A stretch of 43,558 nt of DNA from Gracilinema caldarium (lineage in GTDB: Bacteria > Spirochaetota > Spirochaetia > Treponematales > Breznakiellaceae), in contig NZ_JAJUHW010000024.1 of NCBI RefSeq assembly GCF_029265695.1, forward strand, positions 1-43,558. Direction: 5' to 3'. A program made the translations under genes and the position numbers. Of the stretch, positions 32,641-40,886 are shown in pieces. The notes under the pieces were generated by a model. The model made no database searches, was not told the DNA's origin, and saw only the letters and a program-made list of their open reading frames with translations. Position 1 is the first letter of the stretch. The number at the start of each line of letters is the position of its first letter.

Positions 32641-33819
32641 ATGACAAAAAAAGGGATAATGCTGGCACTCTTTGCCATGCTGAGCATGTTGAGCATAGCA
32701 GCACAGACTAATGATATCAATTTCTCTGATGCTTCGGGTACCTACTACCAGGTGTTTGCAGAAAAAGGGAAAGATGCGGCCCTTGCATTGGCCAAAGAAA
32801 TGGACGCTCGTTTCGCTGTGTATAATCGATTGTTCCGCTTTCCCCTCTCCCGGCTCACGAAACCACTGACTGTCCGTTCATTTGCCACCAAAGCAGCTTA
32901 TGATACCTATGTAAATGCAAAGCTGGGAAACACGAGAAATGGAGCGGTATACCTGCATTACAGCAACCGACCTGACCTAAATGAGCTTGTCGTCCTTGAT
33001 GGTTCAGAAGAGGCAAAAATGGTGTTTCCCCACCAGGCATTTATCCAATTTCTGCGGGCCTTTGTACAAAATCCACCGACGTGGTTACAGGAAGGACTGG
33101 CAATTTACTTTACAACCCTCGGATATGACAGCAAAAATGGAGAGCCAACCTATGAAGAAAATCTTTCCTGGCTTGAAATGGTAAAAAGCTGGGGCAATAC
33201 AGCACCAAACCCGGAAGCTGTAATTATGTCGGATATACAGAACCCGCTTGCATCGCCTCAAATTCAGGGGGCTTCCTGGGCGTTTGTCTCATTTTTACTC
33301 AATACGGATAATGAAGAATATCGCCGCTCTCTCTATGAAATCTTTATGGTCCTTTCTCCTACCGAATCCCGGGAGACAAACAGCAAGATCGCCATGGACC
33401 GAATTGTTCCCTGGATATCGATAGAAGAATTAACCATGGAATACCAGAGTTATATAAAAGAACGAAAAACCTTTAGCGAGCTCATAGAAGCGGGACGGCA
33501 GGCCTATGCAGCAAAAGATCTAGCCAAAGCAGAAGTACTTTTCCTTTCTGCCATGAATCTACAGCCCACCCACTACGCAAGCCATTATTATCTGGGGCTC
33601 CTCTCTTATGAACAAAAAAAGTATGATATGGCGGAAAACTATTATCGATCTGCGCTGCTATACGGAGCCGATGAAGCCCTGGTCAACTATGCTTTAGGAC
33701 TAAACGCTGGGGCTGCAGGACGCAAGGCTGATGCGGTACAATACCTAGAGAAAGCCGCTGCGTCTGCCCCAGATCGTTATAAGGCTAAAGTGCAAGAGCT
33801 TTTACCCCGCTTTAAATAA
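32641..33819 (+). CDS. Secreted peptidase-MA-like protein with TPR repeats, degenerate zinc site
   Basis: A 392-residue exported protein with a signal peptide (about residues 4-21, ending in IAAQ). Residues 40-230 resemble the peptidase MA/DUF1570-type gluzincin fold, including RSFATKAAYDTYVN and NPPTWLQEGLAIYF. In active members the helix carries HExxH. Here the matching position is HQAFI (131-135), so the catalytic glutamate and the second histidine are missing, although the downstream WLQEGLA glutamate (E151) is kept. Two to three TPR-like helical repeats follow (about 285-390: EAGRQAYAAKDLAKAEVLF, YYLGLLSYEQKKYDMAENYY). GGAGGT lies 6 bases before the ATG. It is probably a non-enzymatic envelope protein that binds partners. 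Confidence 0.75.
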   Translation: MTKKGIMLALFAMLSMLSIAAQTNDINFSDASGTYYQVFAEKGKDAALALAKEMDARFAVYNRLFRFPLSRLTKPLTVRSFATKAAYDTYVNAKLGNTRNGAVYLHYSNRPDLNELVVLDGSEEAKMVFPHQAFIQFLRAFVQNPPTWLQEGLAIYFTTLGYDSKNGEPTYEENLSWLEMVKSWGNTAPNPEAVIMSDIQNPLASPQIQGASWAFVSFLLNTDNEEYRRSLYEIFMVLSPTESRETNSKIAMDRIVPWISIEELTMEYQSYIKERKTFSELIEAGRQAYAAKDLAKAEVLFLSAMNLQPTHYASHYYLGLLSYEQKKYDMAENYYRSALLYGADEALVNYALGLNAGAAGRKADAVQYLEKAAASAPDRYKAKVQELLPRFK

Positions 33820-33820
33820 A

Positions 33821-33887
33821 CCTGCACGCGGCCAATGCTATTCCCTGCGAATACCTGCAGGGATAGCTCAGTTTGCCGCGCTGCAGG
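33821..33887. terminator. Nested inverted repeats between convergent genes, possible bidirectional terminator
   Basis: The gap between two convergent genes is almost filled by nested repeats. The outer arms are CCTGCACGCGGC (33821-33832) and GCCGCGCTGCAGG (33875-33887), pairing with one bulge. The inner arms are GCTATTCCCTGC (33837-33848) and GCAGGGATAGC (33857-33867) with one bulge and an 8-base loop. On the minus strand a TTTATTT stretch follows, so pcnB transcripts may end here. There is no clear T run on the plus strand. Confidence 0.5.
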
Positions 33888-33904
33888 AAAACCAAACAAA
33901 TCGT

Positions 33905-35095
33905 TTATTGAATAGGTTCTGCCCCGGGCCCTGTTTTCTTACTGCGTCTGCGGCGTCTTTTTTTTGCCCGTGGTTCAACTCCGGGCAGTTTTTCTTCCGC
34001 TGCCGGTTCAGGAACAGACTCTTTATTTTTGCCTTTTTCAAAGGTTCGCGCCTTTTTAATGCCAATCCCATGTTCACGAAACAGCATACGGACAGCATTT
34101 TCTAGTTCAATCCGGGGAGGATTCATCGGCAGAATATAGGACCGGCATGAAGTCAAGGCTGACCGGTAGGCTTCGAGCGGTTCCTGTTTCCAATCAACAA
34201 TGGTATTAAGATAATCCCTAATAAAGTAGCTTATAACTTCGCCGCTTCGCAGTTCTTTTTTAGATTGTATTAACCCATCTAACTTAGAAAGGCTCTCAAG
34301 ATAGCTTTGCTTAAAACCTGGCCTCGTCTGCATGAGGCGTACCGCTTCAGGCTGTAAATATTGATACAATGAATAGGCAAGCAGCTTTTCCACTATCTGT
34401 CTTGAATAACCAGAATTGATTATTTTAAAGATTTCTTCTGTTCTTCTAGATGGGGATACTGAATCAAGCAGTGGGGCACTCTTTTTAATTTTCCATGCTA
34501 CAACAAGAGGGATCCTGAAGCCCGTCGTGGCTGCATATTTGACCGCCCTGATCATACGCACCGGATCGTCTTTAAATATGAGATTGAGCGGAATAATCGG
34601 ACGAATAATTTTAGATTTTATATCCTTTAGGCCTCCCACATAATCCACAACAACCTGCTCTCTCGGATCGTAGAACAACGCATTTAATGTAAAATCCCGG
34701 CGCAGTACATCTTCTTCTATGGTACCAAAGGTATTTCCTGTGTGTCCGTCCTTTATGGATCGAAAGGTGGCAACTTCAAAAATATTATCTCCAACATAGA
34801 TATGTACAAGCCGGAAACGGCGGCCGATGATCCGAGAATTACGGAAAAGACGCTTAATTTGCGATGGGCTTGCGCTGGTTACAATATCAAAATCTTTAGG
34901 TTTCTTTCCAACCATAAGGTCCCGTACTGCGCCGCCTACAATGTAGCTTTCATGTCCTGCCTGTTTAAGGCGGCTTACGATACGTACAGCCTCATAGTCA
35001 ACATTGGAGCTTTTAATATTATGTTCTTCTGCAGTATATACAATAGCTTTCTTTACTGGCCGCCCCTGCTGATCGGTAGAATATCTGATACGCAA
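33905..35095 (-). CDS. pcnB: Poly(A) polymerase / CCA-adding enzyme family (PcnB-like)
   Basis: A 396-residue class II nucleotidyltransferase. The N-terminal catalytic motif is GGAVRD (54-59) followed by the metal-binding DFD (68-70). Further family features are RRFRLVHIYVG, a basic RRDFTLNALFYD and the DDPVRMIRAVKYAATTGF helix. The PcnB-like features are the R at RFRLVHIY and the highly basic C-terminal tail (KKRRRRRSKK), as in poly(A) polymerases, which tag RNA 3' ends for decay. The start is a TTG with GAGG six bases upstream. A TATAAT box lies at 35135-35140. A pure CCA-adding role cannot be excluded by sequence alone. Confidence 0.88.
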   Translation of the reverse strand: MRIRYSTDQQGRPVKKAIVYTAEEHNIKSSNVDYEAVRIVSRLKQAGHESYIVGGAVRDLMVGKKPKDFDIVTSASPSQIKRLFRNSRIIGRRFRLVHIYVGDNIFEVATFRSIKDGHTGNTFGTIEEDVLRRDFTLNALFYDPREQVVVDYVGGLKDIKSKIIRPIIPLNLIFKDDPVRMIRAVKYAATTGFRIPLVVAWKIKKSAPLLDSVSPSRRTEEIFKIINSGYSRQIVEKLLAYSLYQYLQPEAVRLMQTRPGFKQSYLESLSKLDGLIQSKKELRSGEVISYFIRDYLNTIVDWKQEPLEAYRSALTSCRSYILPMNPPRIELENAVRMLFREHGIGIKKARTFEKGKNKESVPEPAAEEKLPGVEPRAKKRRRRRSKKTGPGAEPIQ

Positions 35096-35165
35096 ATGTT
35101 GCCTCGTCTGAAAAAAGAATTACCTTTAGAGCCAATTATAAAAGTCGGGCGCAATAACATCTCAT

Positions 35166-36113
35166 TTACAGATGTCTATTAATCCACGCAAGAAGGTTCT
35201 GAATTACCTCTTCCCGATTAATTTCATTCAGCATTTCATGCCGGCCTTCGGGATACAAGATAAACTCAAGATCCTTTATGCCCTGCTGCTTATAGGCTTC
35301 TACCAGCTTAGTCGGGCTTTTTCCCATATCTCCGACCGGATCTGCGGAGCCTGCAAAGACAAATAGTGGCAGATTTTTAGGGATTCTGTCCAGAGCTTCC
35401 TTACGATGAATACTCTGTAAACCCCGGGCCAGATCCCGGTAAAAAGCTACCGAACAGGGGAAACCGCAGAGCGGATCGGCCACATAAGCATCCACTTCCC
35501 GCTCATCCCGGGAAAGCCAGTCGAAATTGGTGCGATTAGGCTTGAACGCCTTGTTGTAAGGACCGTCTGCTAAATTGTAAACCAGGGGAGAAAATTTCCT
35601 GCATCCCCGAATAAGCGCAATAAGGCTTGCCAAAGCAGCACCAACTGGGACTTCAGGACCGCCGGGGCCGCGGGTACCGGAGAGTATACAACCGGCTAAA
35701 TTATGTCCTGATCGCTCAATATAAGCTTGAGCGAGGAAGGATCCCCATGAATGGCCGAATAGGAACAGGGGCAGATTTGGTCGTTCCTGTTTTATAGAGG
35801 CGCTTATCATTTCCAGATCCGCTACAACCTTGTTGAAACCATCCTTGTCAGCACAATGCCCCAAAAGTCCGCCAGATTCGGGAGCATTTTTGCCACCCTG
35901 GACAGTCTGTCCATGCCCTCGATGATCATCAGCCCAGACCTCATAACCGGCCTTACAAAGCGCTTCTGCCAGCCGCCCATACCGCTGTGAATGTTCAGCC
36001 ATACCATGAACAACCTGCACAACCGCCTTTGGCGCTGCTTCCGGGCTCCAAATACGTACAAACAGTTGAATTCCATCTTTTGCGGTAATATATCTTGTGA
36101 GTTCTTTCATCAT
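35166..36113 (-). CDS. Alpha/beta hydrolase, monoacylglycerol lipase/lysophospholipase type
   Basis: The ATG at 36113 gives 315 residues. An earlier in-frame start would lie across the promoter. The fold signatures are VVQVVHGMAEHSQRYGRLA and VWADDHRGHGQT, the nucleophile elbow GHSWGS (S122), an acid in FAGSADPVGD and the final histidine in YPEGRHEML, giving a complete Ser-Asp-His triad. This pattern (Hydrolase_4 family) is typical of lysophospholipases and monoglyceride lipases such as PldB. There is no signal peptide, so the enzyme should be cytoplasmic. The substrate is inferred from the family. The gene is divergent from the TrmA-like gene across 54 bases. Confidence 0.87.
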   Translation of the reverse strand: MMKELTRYITAKDGIQLFVRIWSPEAAPKAVVQVVHGMAEHSQRYGRLAEALCKAGYEVWADDHRGHGQTVQGGKNAPESGGLLGHCADKDGFNKVVADLEMISASIKQERPNLPLFLFGHSWGSFLAQAYIERSGHNLAGCILSGTRGPGGPEVPVGAALASLIALIRGCRKFSPLVYNLADGPYNKAFKPNRTNFDWLSRDEREVDAYVADPLCGFPCSVAFYRDLARGLQSIHRKEALDRIPKNLPLFVFAGSADPVGDMGKSPTKLVEAYKQQGIKDLEFILYPEGRHEMLNEINREEVIQNLLAWINRHL

Positions 36114-36119
36114 GAGAAC

Positions 36120-36149
36120 ATTGTAAACCCTATACCATCGTTCTGGCAA
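36120..36149 (-). promoter_or_regulatory. Promoter for the hydrolase gene, predicted leaderless
   Basis: Minus-strand TTGCCA (36144-36149), 18 bases, TACAAT (36120-36125), then six bases to the ATG at 36113. Both boxes match the consensus at five of six positions. No Shine-Dalgarno sequence is present. Confidence 0.65.
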
Positions 36150-36152
36150 TCA

Positions 36153-36161
36153 TGATATATT
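36153..36161 (+). promoter_or_regulatory. Extended -10 promoter for the TrmA-like gene, predicted leaderless
   Basis: TGATATATT (TGn plus TATATT) ends exactly six bases before the ATG at 36168. No convincing -35 or Shine-Dalgarno sequence is seen. Confidence 0.55.
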
Positions 36162-36167
36162 CTGCTT

Positions 36168-37334
36168 ATGGCGATTGGAGAAAAAGTTTATGGTCACATT
36201 GAATCAATAGCAGCCGGTGGCGCAGGAATTCTTCGCTGGCAAGGTAAAACAGTCTTTGTAGATTATACCGCACCGGGGGACTATATACAGGGTGTCATTT
36301 TTGATGAAAGTCCTTCCTGGGCGCGGGCATCGCTGCAAAAAATTGAAAATTATTCATCTCTTAGAACAGAAAGTCCCTGTCCTCATTATGGCCGCTGCGG
36401 AGGCTGCAGTCTCCAACATATCTCGTATGAAGCTCAATTGGATATAAAAAGGAAGCTTATCGCAGACCTTTTTGAAAGAATCGGTGCTGTAAAAGATTTG
36501 CCTCCCATTACAGCAGTCCCCTCTGAACCCTATGGATACCGGAATAGGATGCAATTTCACCGGCTACCAAAACCAAAAACGGGGCAGAGCCGGGTAGGAC
36601 TTAAAGAACGAGGCAGTGAACATGTCATTTCCATTGATTCTTGCCCTATTGCAGACTTAGGCATACAGCGGGCACTTCAGAACAAAGAACTGGTACCACC
36701 GCCATCTCTCGATCGTTTTACGGTCTACTCCCGGGGGCCAACTTTTTTACAAGAGGGAAAACAAGAGCGGGGTACGGTAAACCTTCTGGATGCACGTATT
36801 AAAATGGATGCGAGTGTATTTTTCCAAAGCAACGGCCAGGTACTGGAAATCCTCCTCAAAAAAATTCGTTCATTGGCTCACGAAGCAGACCGAAGTCTTC
36901 CTGCAGCGGACCTTTACTGCGGCGTCGGGACCTTTGCCCTGTTTATCCAGGATCTGTTCCCTGCCCTGGACCTCATGGAAGAGAACCCTCGAGCCCTTGC
37001 CCTGGCAAAAGAAAACATCACAAATACCGCGGCCCGTTTTTTTTCTTATAGCGACGAACAATGGGCAAGACAGGCCGAAAAAATGGCTCATGAGCACCGG
37101 TATGGTTTTATCGTGCTGGATCCTCCCAGACAGGGACTTTCCGCTCCGCTGAGAAATTTTTTAAGTAAATCAGGCTCCCCGCTTGTAGCCTATGTATCAT
37201 GTGATCCGGTTACTCAAGCCCGGGATTGCAAAACCCTTATCCAGGCTGGTTACCAACTAGAGAGTCTCGACCTCTATGACTTTTATCCGCAAACCGCCCA
37301 TATGGAAAGCCTCGCGGTCTTAAGGAAAAGCTGA
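36168..37334 (+). CDS. rlmD: TrmA/RlmD-family RNA uracil-5-methyltransferase
   Basis: A 388-residue SAM-dependent enzyme that methylates uracil at C5, most likely in 23S rRNA (RumA/RlmD-type). The N-terminus is a TRAM-like RNA-binding domain (KVYGHIESIAAGGAGIL, VFVDYTAPGD). Iron-sulfur ligands appear as CPHYGRCGGC (C71, C77, C80) with a further cysteine in SIDSCPI. The SAM-binding motif is DLYCGVGTFAL, followed by LDPPRQGL and the catalytic cysteine in AYVSCDP. The site modified (U747 or U1939 equivalents) is not certain, so the symbol marks the family. The stop shares one base with the next ATG (TGATG). Confidence 0.88.
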   Translation: MAIGEKVYGHIESIAAGGAGILRWQGKTVFVDYTAPGDYIQGVIFDESPSWARASLQKIENYSSLRTESPCPHYGRCGGCSLQHISYEAQLDIKRKLIADLFERIGAVKDLPPITAVPSEPYGYRNRMQFHRLPKPKTGQSRVGLKERGSEHVISIDSCPIADLGIQRALQNKELVPPPSLDRFTVYSRGPTFLQEGKQERGTVNLLDARIKMDASVFFQSNGQVLEILLKKIRSLAHEADRSLPAADLYCGVGTFALFIQDLFPALDLMEENPRALALAKENITNTAARFFSYSDEQWARQAEKMAHEHRYGFIVLDPPRQGLSAPLRNFLSKSGSPLVAYVSCDPVTQARDCKTLIQAGYQLESLDLYDFYPQTAHMESLAVLRKS

Positions 37335-39094
37335 TGCACGGGTCCGCTTTTGTTAAACCAACAAAAAAGGTTTTGTTCAGAGTGAGGCTATTCATTTTTT
37401 TATTACTAACAATAAGTAGTCCAATATTACTCACCGCCCAAGTGGAAAACTCTGAGGCAAAATGGCGCCAAGCACTCGGAGGCAAGGTACTCAGTATACC
37501 GGCCGCTCAAGCAGAATCGGTGGTGATGGTTACCGATGACGGTATGCTCCGCTGCTACAGTTACGCAGGCCGGCTGCTCTGGCAATTTGATGCTCAAGGG
37601 AAATTAACACCCTTTGTAAGCCGTTCTCAGGAAGGTACGAGTTATATTTGCAAAATCGACGGCACCTTAATGGCAATAAACCGATCAGGAAGGCTGCTTT
37701 GGACAAAAAAACTGTCTGATCCCCTTGCGGCCACTCCCCTCATTGGTTGGGACGGTCGCATCTTTATTCCCCAGGAACAAGAAGTCCTCTGTATCAGTGC
37801 CGCAGGGGACCAGCGATGGATCCTCAAACTCGACGCGCCCCTTGCATTGCCCCCAGTTCAGGACAGCAAGGGTGGAATACTTATAGCCCTAAAATCTGGC
37901 CAGGTACTGAATATTTCAGCTATCGGCGACATACAAAGCATTACCGTAAAAGAAGCTCCTGCTGTGCTCGTCGATTTTTCTGAATCTGTCGGTATTGGTC
38001 CAGGCGTTATAGTCTATTACCGGAACGGAAACGGAGAAATAATACCTTTTTCTGGCCCCTCAAAGCCGCTTCCAAGCATTTCAGGTTTACCCATCGCAGC
38101 AGGCCGACATGGTTCACAGTTAGCAATCCTCCTTGAATCGGGGTCACTGGTCTCCATTTCTCTTGAAACGATGCAAATTATTTGGCAAGGGACGGGGCCA
38201 GTAAAATCAAATAGCGAAAATATGGCCTTTCCTCTTTCCGGAAAGACCAATACCCGTCCTTCCATTCTTTTTGATGAACGAGGTATTTATGCCCTCAGGT
38301 TGTCCGGTGCTGCGGGCTTTACCGCCGATGGCAGACGACTTTGGTCCATTGCAATACAGGGAGCCGCATCAAGCCCCAGCTTTTCCGACGAAGGAATCCT
38401 CTATTCGGGGGGCAATGACTGGATACTCTATGCCTACAAGCTTGAGGATCGAGTTCGCCTCGTTTCACGCTCGCTCTACGGCCCCGCACCTGATGGAACC
38501 TATCAATTTGAAAAACGTGCAGATCCTCAGATCGTCTCTGATCCATTCTTTTTTGAAGAAACTAATATCATTCGTATCCTTTCTCAGATTGAATCACTGC
38601 TCAACAAAGGCACAGTAGGCCCAGAAGAGCCTGCAAGTTTATTGATGTTAATGCATATTGCATCCGGAGGGATGCATAGTTCTAGTATACCATTCCGCTT
38701 ACAGCCCCTCGTACAAGCCAATTACCGAGTATGGGCCATACAGCTCCTTGCGCGGCTGGGGTCCCGGGAAACCATTCCTTTTTTTACAAACCTTGCGCGG
38801 AATGAACAGGATAGCCTTATCGTCTCAGAAATCGCCGCAGCAATTGGCCATATCGGTGTTGATCCCGAAGGGCTCGCTCTTGCAGTCTATGAACGGATCA
38901 TGCATTCTGGCCAATATCGCCAGGATGAACGGGTACTCACCGCCATAGCCCAATCAATTGGAGCTCTCTGCCGTTTTTCTGGACCACCCTTAAGCAGCGC
39001 AGGTATTCCTTATCTCATCAAATTATCTGAAACAGACAAGCCTCCGGTGGTTCGACATAACGCGCAACAAGCACTTCAGCGTTTGCTTAATTAG
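37334..39094 (+). CDS. Secreted PQQ-like beta-propeller protein with C-terminal HEAT-type helices
   Basis: This 586-residue protein has a signal peptide (basic start, hydrophobic about residues 17-35, ending near TAQ). Its first 380 residues carry repeated blade motifs of the PQQ-like/WD40-like type, such as YAGRLLWQFDAQGKL, RSGRLLWTKKL, AAGDQRWILKLDAP, ADGRRLWSIAIQG and GGNDWILYAYKL. The C-terminal 170 residues look helical and HEAT-like (RVWAIQLLARLGSRETIPFF, IAAAIGHIGVDPEG). Beta-propellers of this kind act in envelope scaffolding, as BamB does. The arrangement here is not BamB itself. It is translationally coupled to the methyltransferase. The function is unknown. Confidence 0.75.
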   Translation: MHGSAFVKPTKKVLFRVRLFIFLLLTISSPILLTAQVENSEAKWRQALGGKVLSIPAAQAESVVMVTDDGMLRCYSYAGRLLWQFDAQGKLTPFVSRSQEGTSYICKIDGTLMAINRSGRLLWTKKLSDPLAATPLIGWDGRIFIPQEQEVLCISAAGDQRWILKLDAPLALPPVQDSKGGILIALKSGQVLNISAIGDIQSITVKEAPAVLVDFSESVGIGPGVIVYYRNGNGEIIPFSGPSKPLPSISGLPIAAGRHGSQLAILLESGSLVSISLETMQIIWQGTGPVKSNSENMAFPLSGKTNTRPSILFDERGIYALRLSGAAGFTADGRRLWSIAIQGAASSPSFSDEGILYSGGNDWILYAYKLEDRVRLVSRSLYGPAPDGTYQFEKRADPQIVSDPFFFEETNIIRILSQIESLLNKGTVGPEEPASLLMLMHIASGGMHSSSIPFRLQPLVQANYRVWAIQLLARLGSRETIPFFTNLARNEQDSLIVSEIAAAIGHIGVDPEGLALAVYERIMHSGQYRQDERVLTAIAQSIGALCRFSGPPLSSAGIPYLIKLSETDKPPVVRHNAQQALQRLLN

Positions 39095-39114
39095 AAAAAA
39101 GTTGCTTTTTTCTA
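39092..39114 (+). terminator. Hairpin terminator after the beta-propeller gene
   Basis: A perfect 10-bp inverted repeat, TAGAAAAAAG and CTTTTTTCTA, is separated by a 3-base loop and begins at the stop codon. The descending arm supplies a T run. It is AT-rich and therefore weak, but well placed before the separately transcribed P83/100 gene. Confidence 0.5.
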
Positions 39115-39144
39115 TTAGCTCATCAATATTTTATAAAAATAGAG

Positions 39145-39150
39145 TATAAT
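39145..39150 (+). promoter_or_regulatory. TATAAT -10 box of the P83/100 gene
   Basis: A perfect TATAAT lies 23 bases before the ATG at 39174. An AGGAG ribosome binding site sits between them, so this transcript has a normal leader. I see no good -35 upstream in the AT-rich stretch. Confidence 0.45.
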
Positions 39151-39173
39151 GCTTTTAGCAGGAGAACCAATTA

Positions 39174-40823
39174 ATGAATGTTATACGTAAGTTTTTAGCG
39201 GCTTTAGTATTTTTTGCTTTTGCTGTCTACAGTTTTTCCATCGAAGTAGACAAAGCAGAACTTGAGTCCACTCGAAACAGCAATATTATTTTTATTAATT
39301 ATGAAGGTCCCCATGCCCGCATTGAAACAAGAGAAGATATCCGCGGTATAGGTTATGCCCTGGGACGAGTTATTAAAGCTGGGGCCCTTCGGGCTGGAAA
39401 CACGAACCGCTATTTTGCGGTCCATTCAGTCTCCTCCAACAAAGCATTGCTGGATGCAGACATTTTTGGTCTTGGAATTGATGTTGGTGTGGATCATATA
39501 CGAAACCTGCGCCTTATTTTACAGGGTTATCTTGAAGGAGCCTACGATTACAGTGCCGCCGATGCAGCCCTGCTTGCCCAATTCATCACTATTTACAACG
39601 CAGTGTATCGGGGAAACTGGAACTATTTTACGACCCGCTATGCCCCGAATGTCGTAGCTGAATTAACAAAAGAAAAAGCTGGTCTTTCTATTCGTTTTGA
39701 TGAATGGCCTGGGAAAGCGTTGATTATTATTCCCCTCGCTACAGGACAAGCCGGATCTCTCAGCGCGGTAGATACAAGTAAAATTACCGAAAAACCAGTC
39801 ATTGAGCAGCTAAAAAAAGATGAAAATCTTGGGCTCGATGCTAGGAAAGACATGGTAGATCTTAAGGAACGGGAAGCCCAGGAGGCAAAACAGACTGCCC
39901 AGGTACAAAAGGAAGCCATAGCCCAGGAAGAGGCAAAACTGGCGGCGGAAAAGGCAGCCCTTGAAGCGGAAAAAGCCCGCCTGGCGGAGGAAAAAGCTCA
40001 GGCAGCAAAGGCTGAAGCTGCACAAACGGGCAGCTCAGCGACCGGAGCAGCCGCTGAAGGACAAGCAGCCACCGGCAGCACGGCTCAAGGAAGCGCCGCT
40101 CAAGCCGGAACTGAAAAGACCGCAACAAGCCAAGAAATAACAGCAAAAGAAGAGGCTATAAAAGCCCAAGAGCAGGCTATAGCACAAAAAGAACAGGCCC
40201 TGGAAGCACAGAAACAGGATGCTGCCGCTGCGGAAGAGCGGGCCCAGCAAAAAGAAGCGGAAGCTAAGGCCGAACGAGCAGAGATTGCTAAGGACCAACA
40301 GCAGGTCATTAAGGCCCAGGAGGCAGCAAAAACCGAACCGGAAGGGATTCTAGGCATTAGCTTATTGCAGAATACCAATGCCCTAGGCCGACTCGTACTA
40401 GTAAATCCTGCAAATGGATCAGTGTTAAAGCAATCCACACTGAACACCATTAACAGCAGAGCTATGGTAATAGTGGCGGATAAAATCATCGCTATCGCTG
40501 GCCAGGCTCAGGGGACCGGAGCGGTTCGTCTTGTCCAGATAGACTCTAAGAGCCTCGAAATGCTCAAACAAGGCGATGTAGACATCGGCTCTTCTAGCCT
40601 TCTCTGGCTCCAAGACAATGACCTGTACGCTCTATCGAATACGGCTGGAAAATTATACCTCGCCCGGTTTGATCCGAATTTGCAGCTGCAAAGCAAATCT
40701 GCAGTCGAAGTACATCCCTTTGCTTCAGTACTCTTCTATGGGGAAACCCTTCTCACCCAGAGACTCGACGGATCACCCTTAGTTCTTAACAGCAAGGACC
40801 TCACAGAAAAGAAAGGCCAATAA
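39174..40823 (+). CDS. P83/100-family protein
   Basis: A 549-residue protein with a signal peptide (about residues 4-22, ending near SFS) and homology in pattern to the spirochaetal P83/100 antigen known from Borrelia. The N-terminal domain has INYEGPHARIETREDIRGIGYALG and LDADIFGLGIDVGVDHIRNLRLIL, both family-typical. A long alanine-, glutamate-, lysine- and glutamine-rich segment (about 215-390) should form coiled coil. It contains the low-complexity GSSATGAAAEGQAATGSTAQG stretch near 285. The C-terminal part (about 395-549) is beta-rich with repeated LVLVNPANGS-like strands, consistent with a small propeller. The role in the cell envelope is inferred. No enzymatic motif is visible. Confidence 0.85.
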   Translation: MNVIRKFLAALVFFAFAVYSFSIEVDKAELESTRNSNIIFINYEGPHARIETREDIRGIGYALGRVIKAGALRAGNTNRYFAVHSVSSNKALLDADIFGLGIDVGVDHIRNLRLILQGYLEGAYDYSAADAALLAQFITIYNAVYRGNWNYFTTRYAPNVVAELTKEKAGLSIRFDEWPGKALIIIPLATGQAGSLSAVDTSKITEKPVIEQLKKDENLGLDARKDMVDLKEREAQEAKQTAQVQKEAIAQEEAKLAAEKAALEAEKARLAEEKAQAAKAEAAQTGSSATGAAAEGQAATGSTAQGSAAQAGTEKTATSQEITAKEEAIKAQEQAIAQKEQALEAQKQDAAAAEERAQQKEAEAKAERAEIAKDQQQVIKAQEAAKTEPEGILGISLLQNTNALGRLVLVNPANGSVLKQSTLNTINSRAMVIVADKIIAIAGQAQGTGAVRLVQIDSKSLEMLKQGDVDIGSSSLLWLQDNDLYALSNTAGKLYLARFDPNLQLQSKSAVEVHPFASVLFYGETLLTQRLDGSPLVLNSKDLTEKKGQ

Positions 40824-40846
40824 GCCAATTTCATCAAATAAAAAAA

Positions 40847-40879
40847 GGGGATGTCCACGAATACTTATAGGACATCCCC
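40847..40879 (-). terminator. Strong rho-independent terminator of glgA
   Basis: A perfect 10-bp stem (GGGGATGTCC at 40847-40856, GGACATCCCC at 40870-40879) with a 13-base loop. Read on the minus strand it is followed by seven T residues, ideal for ending glgA transcripts. On the plus strand it follows P83/100 and is flanked by a weaker tail, so it may act both ways. Confidence 0.85.
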
Positions 40880-40886
40880 CAATTGT

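Noticed and set aside
39840-40300. Tandem repeat or CRISPR-like array in the low-complexity stretch of the P83/100 gene
   Set aside because: The repetition is of codons for alanine, glutamate, lysine and glutamine in a coiled coil. There are no constant repeats with unique spacers.
39638-40489. Several minus-strand open frames rich in leucine, cysteine and phenylalanine opposite P83/100
   Set aside because: These mirror the repetitive alanine/glutamate/lysine codons of the coiled-coil region. They have no start signal and no independent support.
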